Of a DNA stretch of 64,000 bases, positions 28,478 to 36,310 are shown piece by piece (the stretch's first letter is position 1; every line of letters begins with the position of its first letter). Position numbers and translations under genes: made by a program. The DNA is from DATEDA01 sp963754305 (GTDB lineage Bacteria; Pseudomonadota; Gammaproteobacteria; Burkholderiales; SG8-39): NCBI GenBank assembly GCA_963754305.1, contig CAVWFR010000049.1, positions 186,001 to 250,000 of the forward strand. Reading direction: 5' to 3'. The notes under the pieces are model-generated. The model ran no database searches. It was not told where the DNA came from and saw only the letters and a list, made by a program, of their open reading frames with translations.

Positions 28478-28521
28478 CGGGCTTCCTTGCGCCCCCTGCG
28501 CCGTCGCGCCGGAGAGCTTGA

Positions 28522-28854
28522 ATGGAGTTCCTGGTCGCCGGCGCGATCGCGATCCTCACGGCCTGCGGCATCTACCTGATGCTGCGCGCGCGCACGTTTC
28601 CGGTCGTGCTCGGGCTCGTGCTGCTGTCGTATGCGGTCAACCTCTTCATCGTCGCGGCGGGCCGCCTGTGGGTCGCGATGCCGCCGCTGGTCGCCGAGGG
28701 GGCCGCCGGATACGCCGATCCGCTGCCCCAGGCGCTCGTCCTCACCGCGATCGTGATCGGCTTCGGCGCCACCGGGTTCGCGATCGCGCTCGCGATCGCG
28801 TTGCGGGAAGCCACAGGCACGGACCACGTCGACGGCGAGGAGTTCCGGCGGTGA
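28522..28854 (+). CDS. mrpC: Mrp antiporter subunit C
   Basis: 110-residue NuoK-like subunit with three membrane helices; the TACGIYLMLRARTFPVVLGLVLLSYAVNLF core (read in pieces) and DPLPQALVLTAIVIGFGATGFAIAL match MrpC. It begins 44 bp after mrpA and its stop overlaps the mrpD GTG start. Confidence 0.92.
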   Translation: MEFLVAGAIAILTACGIYLMLRARTFPVVLGLVLLSYAVNLFIVAAGRLWVAMPPLVAEGAAGYADPLPQALVLTAIVIGFGATGFAIALAIALREATGTDHVDGEEFRR

Positions 28855-30434
28855 ACCACGCCGTCGTCCTGCCGGTGCTCCTCCCCGCCGCATGCGCGGT
28901 GCTGATGCTCCTGGCGGGCGAGCGCCGGCCCGGACTGCAGCGCGCGCTCGCGGTGATCTCCACGGCCGCGCTCGCCGTGCTCGCCGTCGCGGCGCTCGCG
29001 CACACGTCCCTGGGCGCGATCGAGGTCTATCGCCTCGGCGACTGGCCGGCCCCGTTTGGGATCCCGCTGGTGCTCGACCGGCTGGCTGCGCTCATGCTGG
29101 CGCTCACCGCGGTCGTGGCGCTCGCCACCCTCGTGGCGGCGATGACCGGCTCCGAGCCGTGGGACCGGCGCGGCCGTTCGTTCCACTCTTTCTTTCAGTT
29201 CCAGCTGATGGGGCTCAACGGTGCATTCCTGACTGGCGATCTCTTCAATCTCTTCGTGTTCTTCGAGGTGCTGCTCGTCGCCTCGTACTGCCTGCTCGCG
29301 CACGGTCGCGGCGCGGAACGGCTGCGCGCGAGCTTCCACTACGTCGCCGTCAACCTGGCCGCCTCGGCGCTGTTCCTGCTCGCGATCGCCGCGCTCTACG
29401 CCGCGACCGGGACGCTCAACCTCGCCGACCTCGCGCTGCGGGTACCGAGAGTCGCGCCGGGGGACGTCCCGATGGTGCGCGCCGCGGCTCTGATGCTGCT
29501 CGCGGTGTTCGCCGTGAAGGCGGCCGTGTTCCCGCTGTATCTCTGGCTCCCGCGCGCGTACGCGGCCGCACCGGCGCCGGTCGCGGCGCTGTTCGCGATC
29601 ATGACCAAGGTCGGCGTCTACGCGATCGTGCGCGTCCACGGGCTCGTATTCGGGCCGGACGCGGGTCCCGCCGCCTTCGTCGCGGGCCCCTGGCTGCTGT
29701 CCGGGGCGGTCGCGACGGCAGTGCTCGGCGTGCTCGGGGCCTATGCCGCGGCGAGCCTCGCCCGCATGGTGGCGTACCTCACCGTCGCTTCGGTGGGAAC
29801 GCTGCTCATCGGCGTTGCCCTGTTCTCGAGCGCGAGCCTCGGCGCCGCGCTGTACTACCTCGTCCACTCGACCCTAGTCGTGGCCGCGCTCTTCCTGCTC
29901 GTAGAGCGCATCGCGGTGCAGCGCGGCGGCGACCAGCTCGCGCCCGCTCCGCCCGTGGCGCAACCCGCGGTGCTCGGCGGCGTGCTCGTCGTCGCCGCGA
30001 TGTCGATCGCCGGCCTGCCGCCGCTCTCGGGCTTCGTCGCCAAGCTCGCGCTCCTGCAAGCGACCGGCGGCCTGCCGGCCACGCCGCTCCTGTGGGCGGT
30101 ACTGCTCGGGGTCGGATTGCTCGCCACGGTTGCCTTCGCCCGGGCCGGTAGCACAGTGTTCTGGAAGACGTCCGTCGGTCCTCCCCCCGCACCCGACGCC
30201 GGAGCCGCGGTGACTGGCGCCGGCCCGGCCGCGTCCCGCGCCGGCGTGATTGCGCTCGCACCTATTGCCGCGCTCCTCGCCTGCGGGCTCGCGCTGGCGG
30301 TCTTCGCCGCGCCGGTCAAGCGCTACACCGACGCCGCGGCGCGCCAGCTCGCCGACTGGCGCCTCTATGCGCCGCGGGTGCTGCACGAGTCGGGGCCGCA
30401 GACGACCCGGCCCTTCCCACAGGAACGCCGGTGA
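28851..30434 (+). CDS. mrpD: Mrp antiporter subunit D
   Basis: 527-residue NuoM/NuoN-like membrane subunit forming a proton channel. Characteristic blocks are FQFQLMGLNGAFLTGDLFNLFVFFEVLL (in pieces), KAAVFPLYLWLPRAYAAAPAPVAALFAIMTKVG (in pieces; conserved Lys residues) and AGLPPLSGFVAKLALL. The GTG at 28851 overlaps the mrpC stop, and the stop overlaps mrpE. Confidence 0.92.
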   Translation: MNHAVVLPVLLPAACAVLMLLAGERRPGLQRALAVISTAALAVLAVAALAHTSLGAIEVYRLGDWPAPFGIPLVLDRLAALMLALTAVVALATLVAAMTGSEPWDRRGRSFHSFFQFQLMGLNGAFLTGDLFNLFVFFEVLLVASYCLLAHGRGAERLRASFHYVAVNLAASALFLLAIAALYAATGTLNLADLALRVPRVAPGDVPMVRAAALMLLAVFAVKAAVFPLYLWLPRAYAAAPAPVAALFAIMTKVGVYAIVRVHGLVFGPDAGPAAFVAGPWLLSGAVATAVLGVLGAYAAASLARMVAYLTVASVGTLLIGVALFSSASLGAALYYLVHSTLVVAALFLLVERIAVQRGGDQLAPAPPVAQPAVLGGVLVVAAMSIAGLPPLSGFVAKLALLQATGGLPATPLLWAVLLGVGLLATVAFARAGSTVFWKTSVGPPPAPDAGAAVTGAGPAASRAGVIALAPIAALLACGLALAVFAAPVKRYTDAAARQLADWRLYAPRVLHESGPQTTRPFPQERR

Positions 30435-30928
30435 AGCGGCTCGTCCCGCATCCGATCGTGTCGGGCTTCGTCGGGGCGACGTGGCTCGCGCTCAATTCCA
30501 GCGTGGCACCGATCCACCTCCTCGCCGCGTTCGCCGCCGCGGTGCTCCTGCCGCTCGCGCTCGGGGTCGCGCTGGAAGATGCGGTTCGCATCCGCAGGCC
30601 TGCGGCTGCGCTCCGCCTCGCGCTCGTCGTGCTGTGGGACATCGTGGTCGCCAACCTCGCGGTCGCGCGGCGCATCCTCGGACCGCTCGGCCGGCTGCGG
30701 CCCGGGTTCGTGGAAGTGCCGCTCGCCACGTCGCACCCCGATGCCGTGGCGCTCCTCGCGAGCATCATCACGATGACGCCGGGAACGGTCGCTGCGGACG
30801 TGGACGACGCGCGCACGCGCATCCTGGTGCACGTGCTCGACCTCGGCCCGGATCACGACGGGGCGGCGCTCGTCGCCGGCATCAAGCAGCGCTACGAGCG
30901 GCCGCTCAAGGAGATCTTCGGATGCTAG
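30431..30928 (+). CDS. mrpE: Mrp antiporter subunit E
   Basis: 165-residue subunit without a complex I counterpart. It shows two N-terminal helices, then ALVVLWDIVVANLAVARRIL, the family block ASIITMTPGTVAADVDD and a soluble C-terminal end DGAALVAGIKQRYERPLKEIF. GTG start overlapping the mrpD stop by GTGA. Confidence 0.9.
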   Translation: MKRLVPHPIVSGFVGATWLALNSSVAPIHLLAAFAAAVLLPLALGVALEDAVRIRRPAAALRLALVVLWDIVVANLAVARRILGPLGRLRPGFVEVPLATSHPDAVALLASIITMTPGTVAADVDDARTRILVHVLDLGPDHDGAALVAGIKQRYERPLKEIFGC

Positions 30929-31191
30929 ATCACGCCCTCGCTTTCGCGTTCGTCGCGCTCGCGGCGGCGACCGCGCTCGCCGCGCTCCGCGTCCTGCTGG
31001 GGCCGGGCATCGCCGACCGGATCGTTGCGCTCGATGCGCTCTACGTGAACACCGCGGCCGCGGCGGTCCTCCTCGGCATCCGCTACGACAGCTTCGCCTA
31101 CTTCGAGGCGGCGCTGCTCATCGCGGTGCTCGGGTTCGTGGCGACCGTGGCGCTCGCTCGCTTCGCCGAGCGCGGCGACGTCATGGATTGA
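30922..31191 (+). CDS. mrpF: Mrp antiporter subunit F
   Basis: 89-residue three-helix subunit with the conserved LLGPGIADRIVALDALYVNT block. The ATG lies 7 bases inside the end of mrpE. MrpF in related systems contributes to bile-salt/cholate efflux, but here a role in the antiporter is the only supported claim. Confidence 0.9.
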   Translation: MLDHALAFAFVALAAATALAALRVLLGPGIADRIVALDALYVNTAAAAVLLGIRYDSFAYFEAALLIAVLGFVATVALARFAERGDVMD

Positions 31192-31205
31192 AGGAGGCGC
31201 GGGCG

Positions 31206-31553
31206 ATGCGCGCAGCGCTGGAGGTCGCAATCTCGTTCTGTCTCGCGGCGGGGGGGCTGTTCACCCTGATCGGTGCGATCGGCATCGTTCGGCTCCCCGA
31301 CACACTGATGCGGCTACACGCCCCGACCAAGGCCACCACGCTCGGCGTGGGCAGCGTGCTCCTTGCCTCGATGCTCTATCTCGCCGGGAGCGGCCGCTTC
31401 GTCGTGCACGAACTGCTCGTCGCGCTGTTTCTCTTCGTGACCGCGCCGGTGTCCGCGCTGATGATCGCGCGCGCGGCGCTGAAGCTCGCCCCACAAGCCC
31501 CGGCGAGCGCGCCGGGGGGAAAAGAAAACCGGACCCAGGGTCCGGTTCTCTGA
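31206..31553 (+). CDS. mrpG: Mrp antiporter subunit G
   Basis: 115-residue three-helix subunit with the family pattern GAIGIVRLPDTLMRLHAPTKATTLG. The ATG at 31206 is preceded by AAGGAGG; an in-frame TTG at 31188 is less likely. Its C-terminal codons (KENRTQGPVL) are formed by a hairpin that reads as the terminator of the convergent dctP2 gene. Confidence 0.9.
   Translation: MRAALEVAISFCLAAGGLFTLIGAIGIVRLPDTLMRLHAPTKATTLGVGSVLLASMLYLAGSGRFVVHELLVALFLFVTAPVSALMIARAALKLAPQAPASAPGGKENRTQGPVL
31520..31547 (-). terminator. terminator of dctP2, embedded in mrpG
   Basis: AACCGGACCC (31527-31536) and GGGTCCGGTT (31538-31547) are perfect complements around a single A, so the apical pairs must open. 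Read on the minus strand the hairpin runs into TTTTCTTTTCC (31528-31518), a typical U-tract. It lies within the last codons of mrpG. Confidence 0.75.
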
Positions 31554-31568
31554 CGGGCTCCCGGCGAA

Positions 31569-31596
31569 CGCCAAGGCCGATGCAGCGGCCTTGGCG
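31569..31596. terminator. second stem-loop between mrpG and dctP2
   Basis: CGCCAAGGCC (31569-31578) pairs with GGCCTTGGCG (31587-31596) over the loop GATGCAGC. It lies between the two convergent stop codons and has no T-run on either side. It may aid termination from both directions. Confidence 0.5.
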
Positions 31597-31609
31597 CGCT
31601 AACGCCGCG

Positions 31610-32767
31610 TCACTTCTTCGCCGCCGCGGGCGCCGCCGCTGCTGCTGCTGCTGCAGGCTTCGTCTCCGGGAAGTAGTAATTCGCCGCGAACGAGTACGGC
31701 GGGAACATGAAGCGCTTCGCCGGCACGACCTTCGCCGCGTACGCCTTCTGCGAGTCGATCACCTTCTTGAAGAACGGGTTCTTCGCCGACTCCTCCTTGG
31801 CGATCTCGTCCCAGGCCTTGAAGAACGCGATCAGGATCTCGGGCTGCGTGCGGCTGAGCTGGGTGCCATGCTTGGTGCGCATCTCCTCGATCGCCTCCGC
31901 GTTCTGCTTCTGCCACTTCACCCACCAGCGCACGAACGTGTCGTTGACCGAGACGCGCACCACCTCCTGCTGCTGCGGGGTGAAGCCCGCCCAGACCTCG
32001 GAGTTGATGATCAGCTCGCCGATCGACGCGCTCTCGTGCATGCCCGGCGTGTAGTGGTACTTCCACACCTGCGGCAGGCCGAGGCGCAGGTCTTCGATGC
32101 CGCCGACCCACTCGGCGCAGTCGATCACGCCGCGCTGCGCCGAGGGCACGATCTCGCCGCCGGGCATGTTGACCGTCTGCATGCCCATGCGCTGGTAGAT
32201 CTCGGCGACGATGCCGGTCTGGCGGCACTTCATGCCCTTGAAGTCGGCGAGGTTCTTGATCGGCCGCTTGAACCAGCCGAGCGCCTGCGGGCTCGCGGGC
32301 AGGATCGGGAACGCGACGACGTTGAGCTTCAGCTCCTTCTGGTAGAACTCCCACCACAGATCCAGGCCGCCGCCCTCGTAGATCCACCCGAGGTAGTCCA
32401 TGTGGTCCATGCCGACGATGCCGGCGGGGGTGTTGGAGAAGAGCGTCGCGGCCTTGTTCTTGCCGACCCAGTAGTAGGAGATGCCGTGGCCGCCGTCGAT
32501 CACCTTCTTGCTGGGTGGCGTCCAGGATCTCGAACGGGGGAACGATCTGGCCGGCGGCCAGCGCCTCGATCTTGACCTGCCCTGCCGTCAGCTTGTCGAC
32601 TTTCTCGGCGAAGTACTTGAAGTTGTCCTGCAGGGTCAGGCTCGCGGGCCAGGTGGACTGGAATTTCAGGTTCTTGGACCCGCCGCCGGCTGCTGCGCGG
32701 CAGCGCCGCCGGCGAGGAACGCCGCGGCGAAGCCCGCGACGGCGGCTTTCAGGATCGGTTGTCGCAT
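31610..32767 (-). CDS. dctP: TRAP substrate-binding protein (DctP), two frameshifts
   Basis: About 385-residue periplasmic receptor. The ATG at 32767 follows AAGGAGAACGACC; the signal peptide is MRQPILKAAVAGFAAAFLAG. The frame moves near 32684 (before KNLKFQSTWPASLTLQDNF, net -1) and near 32508 (before VIDGGHGISYYWVGKNK, net +1). The main body has GWFKRPIKNLADFKGMKCRQ, NMPGGEIVPSAQRGVIDCAE and WVGGIEDLRL, almost the same as in the receptor at 36311-37459. The tail is poly-Ala. No permease is paired directly with it; the enolase-like gene follows upstream. Confidence 0.82.
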
Positions 32768-32870
32768 GGTCGTTCTCCTTGTGGATGGACGGACCGCGTG
32801 TGGACGGCGCGGCGCCGCCGCGCATGGTAGGAACGGCCTCGCCGCGCCTGTCAATGAGGGCGGGTAAGCC

Positions 32871-34086
32871 TTACAACCGGCTGGTCCGCACAGTCGCGTC
32901 GGGACGCCGGACGAGGTCGGGGAGCAGGTCGATGCCGAGCCCCGGGCCCTCGGGGGCGGTGATGAATCCCCGATCGAGCGGCGGAAGCTCGGTGACCAGC
33001 TCCCGATACCAGTCGGAGTAGAACGCCCGGACCACCTCCTGGACCAAGCGCGTTCGGCGCAGTTGAGGGCGAGATGCACCGAAGCGGTGAGCACGACCGG
33101 GCCGGTGCAATCGTGCGGTGCGATCGGTAGGTGATAGGCCTCGGCCATCGTGGCGATCTTCTTCGCCTCCGAGATGCCGCCGCACCAGGCGACGTCGAGC
33201 ATCGCCACGCTCGACCGCCTGCCGCTCGAAGAGCTCCCGGAACGCCCAGCGCGTGCCGAGCGTCTCGCTCGCGGTCACGCGGACGTTCGTCCGCCGGCGA
33301 TAGTCGGCGAGCGCGTCGAGGTTCGTCATCTTGATCGGGTCCTCGAACCAGTACGGGCGGTACGGCGCGAGCGCCTGCGCGATCTCGATCGCCGTCGGCA
33401 GGTCCCAGAGCGAGTGGAACTCGACGTGGATGTCCATGTCGTCGCCGACCGCCCGGCGGATCTTCTCGAACGGGACGAGCGCCCGCTTCAGGTCCGCGGG
33501 CGCGATCCGCGTGCCGTTCGAGCGTTCCGCGTACTCGTCGAAGGGCCAGATCTTCATGCCGGTGTAGCCCTCGCCCTGCAGCGAGAGCGCCAGCTCGTCG
33601 GCGCGGTTGAGGAAGGCGTCGAGGTCTTCGTACGGCTCGGTCCGCCGACTTGCCGCCGGCGGGCAGGCCCCAGTTCGCGGTCGTCTGCACCGGCTTCGCG
33701 CGCACGTAGCGGTAGCCGGCGCAGGTGTTGTAGACGCGGATCCGGTCGCGGCACTTCCCGCCGAGCAGCTGGTAGAGCGGCTGCCCGGACGCCTTGCCGA
33801 AGAGATCCCACAGCGCGATGTCGATCGCGGACGCCGCGCGCATCTCGGCGCCGACCGACTTGAACCCGAGATACCCGTTCAGGAAGTTGCGGCTGTGACG
33901 CTCGATCTCGAGCGGATCCTTCCCGAGGAGATAGGGCGCGCAGGTTTCGTGGATGTGCGCCTCGACCGGCGCGACCCCGTAGAAGGTCTCGCCCAGTCCG
34001 ACGAGGCCTTCGTCGGCGTGGACCCGGACCCAGAGGACGTTGGGGAACTCTCCGAGCCGGATCGTCTCGACGGCGGTGATCTTCAT
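32871..34086 (-). CDS. mandelate racemase/muconate lactonizing family enzyme, three frameshifts
   Basis: About 405-residue enolase-superfamily enzyme, probably a sugar-acid dehydratase acting by metal-assisted proton abstraction. Visible parts are VETIRLGEFPNVLWVRVHAD, the capping-domain FNGxLGFKS-like NFLNGYLGFKSVG, a GMKIWPFDEYA segment at the KxK position (only one Lys seen), acidic ligands in DIHVEFHSLW, YWFEDPIKM and TASETLGTR, and a late APHDCTGP histidine loop. Breaks occur near 33645 and 33212 (net +1) and 33055 (net -1). It lies between two TRAP receptors and likely metabolises their ligand. Confidence 0.78.
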
Positions 34087-34110
34087 GAGCCGAATCCGTC
34101 CTCGAGGACG

Positions 34111-34184
34111 CGCGAGTTAAGCGGACGCGCTCTTTGTCGCTTCAACTCGCGCAGTTATTCCGTCGCCGCAGGTGACGGAATAAC
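34111..34184 (-). repeat. double-hairpin repeat, copy 2 (3' end of dctM2)
   Basis: Hairpin A: CGCGAGTTAAGCG (34111-34123) pairs with CGCTT-C-AACTCGCG (34138-34151). Hairpin B: GTTATTCCGTC (34154-34164) pairs perfectly with GACGGAATAAC (34174-34184) around GCCGCAGGT. Hairpin B contains the dctM2 stop. Order, spacing and the GCAGTTATnCCGnCGC core match the copy at 20071-20150. Confidence 0.65.
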
Positions 34185-35645
34185 TTTCGGCTTGTCGCCG
34201 CCCTTCTCGAGGTCGTCGCGCTCCTTCGCGTCCGCGTCCGACTTCTCCTGCATGTTCTCCATCGTGTCCTGCTCGAGGCTCGGGGCGTCGTCCTTGATGA
34301 TCTCCACCGGCGTCTCGCGCGCCACCTTCTGCAGATACTCGGGAAACGCGGTCGCGATCTGCGGGAAGATGATGATGAGCGCGATCGCGACGACCTGCAG
34401 GATCATGAACTGGAACATGCCCTTGTAGATCGTCCCGAGCGACCAGTCCTTCACGACCTGCTTGAGGTAGTACGCCGACATCGCCACCGGCGGCGACAGG
34501 AACGCCGTCTGCAGCGTCACCGCGACGAGCGCGCCGAACCAGACGAGATCGAACTTCAGCGCCGCGACCACCGGGTAGAAGATCGGCAGGAAGACGAGGA
34601 TGATCGCCGGCCACTCGAACGGCCAGCCGAGCAGGAAGATCAGGACGATCACCATGACCAGCATCACGATCGGCGGCAGCGGCAGCGCGACCAGCGTTTC
34701 GGTGATCCAGTTCGCCGTGCCGAGCCGCGCGAACACCGCGCCGAAGACGTTCGAGGTGGCGGCGAGCAGCAGCACCATGCTCGAGGTCGCCATCGTGCTC
34801 AGCAGCGCACGCTTCAGGCCCGCGAGCGTGGCTTTGCGGTAGGCGACCGCCAGGAGGAGCGCACCGAACGCACCGATCCCCGAAGCTTCGGTCGGCGTCG
34901 CCCAGCCGGCGAGGATCGTGCCGAGCGTGGCGGTGATCAGGCCGATCAGCGGGAGGACGCCGACCGCCACCTCCTTGAGCATCGTCGGGAGCGAGTGGAC
35001 CCGCTCCTCTTTCGGCACCGGCGGGCCGAGCTTCGGGTTGATGAAACTGCGGATCATCAGGTAGAGGATGTAGAGGCCGGCGAGCAGGAACCCCGGCCCG
35101 AACGCGGCCGCGTAGAGATCGGCCACCGAAACGCCGAGCACCGGCCCCATCACGATCAGCATCACCGACGGCGGGATGAGGATGCCGAGCGTGCCGCCGG
35201 CGGTGATCGTGCCCGCGGACAGCTGGGGGTCGTAGCCGGTCCTGACCATGATCGGCGCGGCCATGATGCCGAGCACGGTCACCGCCGCGCCGACGATGCC
35301 GGTCGCCATCGCGAAGACCGTGGCGGTGAGGATCACGACCAGGAACAGCGCCCCGCGCACCGGCGCGAGCAGGAGCCGGAACGCGGTGAACAACCGCTCC
35401 ATCAGCCCGGCCTGCTCGGTGATGAAGCCCATGAAGATGAAGAGCGGCACCGCGGCCAGCAGCTCCTCCTTCATCATGCCGATGATCTGGAAGTAGGCGA
35501 GGTCGAACACCGTATGCCCGCCCAGGCCGAAGTAGCCGAACGCGAGCGCGAGGAAGAGCAGCGTGAAGCTGATCGGGAAGCCGATGAAGATCGCGCCGAT
35601 CATCACGATCAGCATGACCAGGCCGAGCAGCGCGCCGCCGGTCAT
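34155..35645 (-). CDS. dctM: TRAP transporter large permease (DctM)
   Basis: 496-residue membrane subunit of TRAP system 2. It has typical DctM blocks: VPLFIFMGFITEQAG, ATGIVGAAVTVLGIMAAPIM, AGTITAGGTLGILIPPSVML, GWATPTEASGIGAFGALLLA and TLQTAFLSPPVAMSAYYLKQ. It is of ordinary length except for a charged C-terminal tail of about 60 residues (LEQDTMENMQEKSDADAKER). The ATG overlaps the dctQ2 stop by ATGA. The last codons are part of a repeated hairpin. Confidence 0.93.
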   Translation of the reverse strand: MTGGALLGLVMLIVMIGAIFIGFPISFTLLFLALAFGYFGLGGHTVFDLAYFQIIGMMKEELLAAVPLFIFMGFITEQAGLMERLFTAFRLLLAPVRGALFLVVILTATVFAMATGIVGAAVTVLGIMAAPIMVRTGYDPQLSAGTITAGGTLGILIPPSVMLIVMGPVLGVSVADLYAAAFGPGFLLAGLYILYLMIRSFINPKLGPPVPKEERVHSLPTMLKEVAVGVLPLIGLITATLGTILAGWATPTEASGIGAFGALLLAVAYRKATLAGLKRALLSTMATSSMVLLLAATSNVFGAVFARLGTANWITETLVALPLPPIVMLVMVIVLIFLLGWPFEWPAIILVFLPIFYPVVAALKFDLVWFGALVAVTLQTAFLSPPVAMSAYYLKQVVKDWSLGTIYKGMFQFMILQVVAIALIIIFPQIATAFPEYLQKVARETPVEIIKDDAPSLEQDTMENMQEKSDADAKERDDLEKGGDKPKVIPSPAATE

Positions 35646-36193
35646 ATTTCCACCTTCTCCTTGTGCTCGAGCTCGATGCCGGTGCGCGCGGCCCACACGC
35701 TCTTGATCGTCTCCGAGACGCCCTGGATCAGGAGCAGCAGGCAGGTGAGCGGCACCACCATCTTGAACGGCCACAGGATCGGCCGCCACGGCGTCTGCTC
35801 GGACGTCTCGCCGATCTCGAACGCATACCAGCCCTCGTTCCAGCTGATGAAGAAGAGCAGGATGAACGACGGGAAGAAGAACACGAGGTACGCGATCGAG
35901 TCGATGATGCCCTTGGTCTTGACCGACCACCGCTCGAAGAAGAAGTCGGTCCGGATGTGCGCGCCCTTGTGCAGCGCGTACGCGCAGCCGAGCATGAAGA
36001 GCGTGCCGTACAGCATGAACGTCACGTCGAACGACCAGATCGTCGGCGCGTTGAAGAAGTAGCGCGCGATGACCTCGTAGGTCACCGCGCCGACGAGCGG
36101 GATCGAGATCCAGGAGATCCACCCGCCCGTCGTATCGGTGAACTTGTCGATCGCCCGGACGAGCCTGATGAGGGCTGGCGACGGCTCACGCAT
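35642..36193 (-). CDS. dctQ: TRAP transporter small permease (DctQ)
   Basis: 183-residue, four-helix membrane subunit with YEVIARYFFNAPTIWSFDVT, MLYGTLFMLGCAYALHKGAHIRTDFF (in pieces) and a last helix LTCLLLLIQGVSETI. The start at 36193 is preceded by GGGGAGG with good spacing; an in-frame ATG 33 bases upstream would run back into the terminator of the preceding gene and is less likely. Confidence 0.9.
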   Translation of the reverse strand: MREPSPALIRLVRAIDKFTDTTGGWISWISIPLVGAVTYEVIARYFFNAPTIWSFDVTFMLYGTLFMLGCAYALHKGAHIRTDFFFERWSVKTKGIIDSIAYLVFFFPSFILLFFISWNEGWYAFEIGETSEQTPWRPILWPFKMVVPLTCLLLLIQGVSETIKSVWAARTGIELEHKEKVEI

Positions 36194-36224
36194 GAAAGGC
36201 CTCCCCGTGGATCCTGGCCTCGTC

Positions 36225-36258
36225 AAAAAACCGGCCCGCCGCGTGAGCGGCGGGCCGG
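36225..36258 (-). terminator. Rho-independent terminator between dctP3 and dctQ2
   Basis: Perfect 12-bp stem CCGGCCCGCCGC (36231-36242) with GCGGCGGGCCGG (36247-36258), loop GTGA, followed on the minus strand by TTTTTT (36230-36225). It falls between receptor and permease genes as in TRAP system 1, so it likely sets a high receptor:permease ratio. Confidence 0.92.
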
Positions 36259-36310
36259 GCGGCGTTCAGGCGGTAGCGTCGCCTCGGCCGCCGAGGCAGC
36301 GCTCGCGCCG

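Noticed and set aside
18078..32767. Programmed +1 frameshifting as a biological system
   Set aside because: No shared slippery motif and no in-frame stop near the shift points; shifts occur in unrelated gene types and up to five times in one gene.
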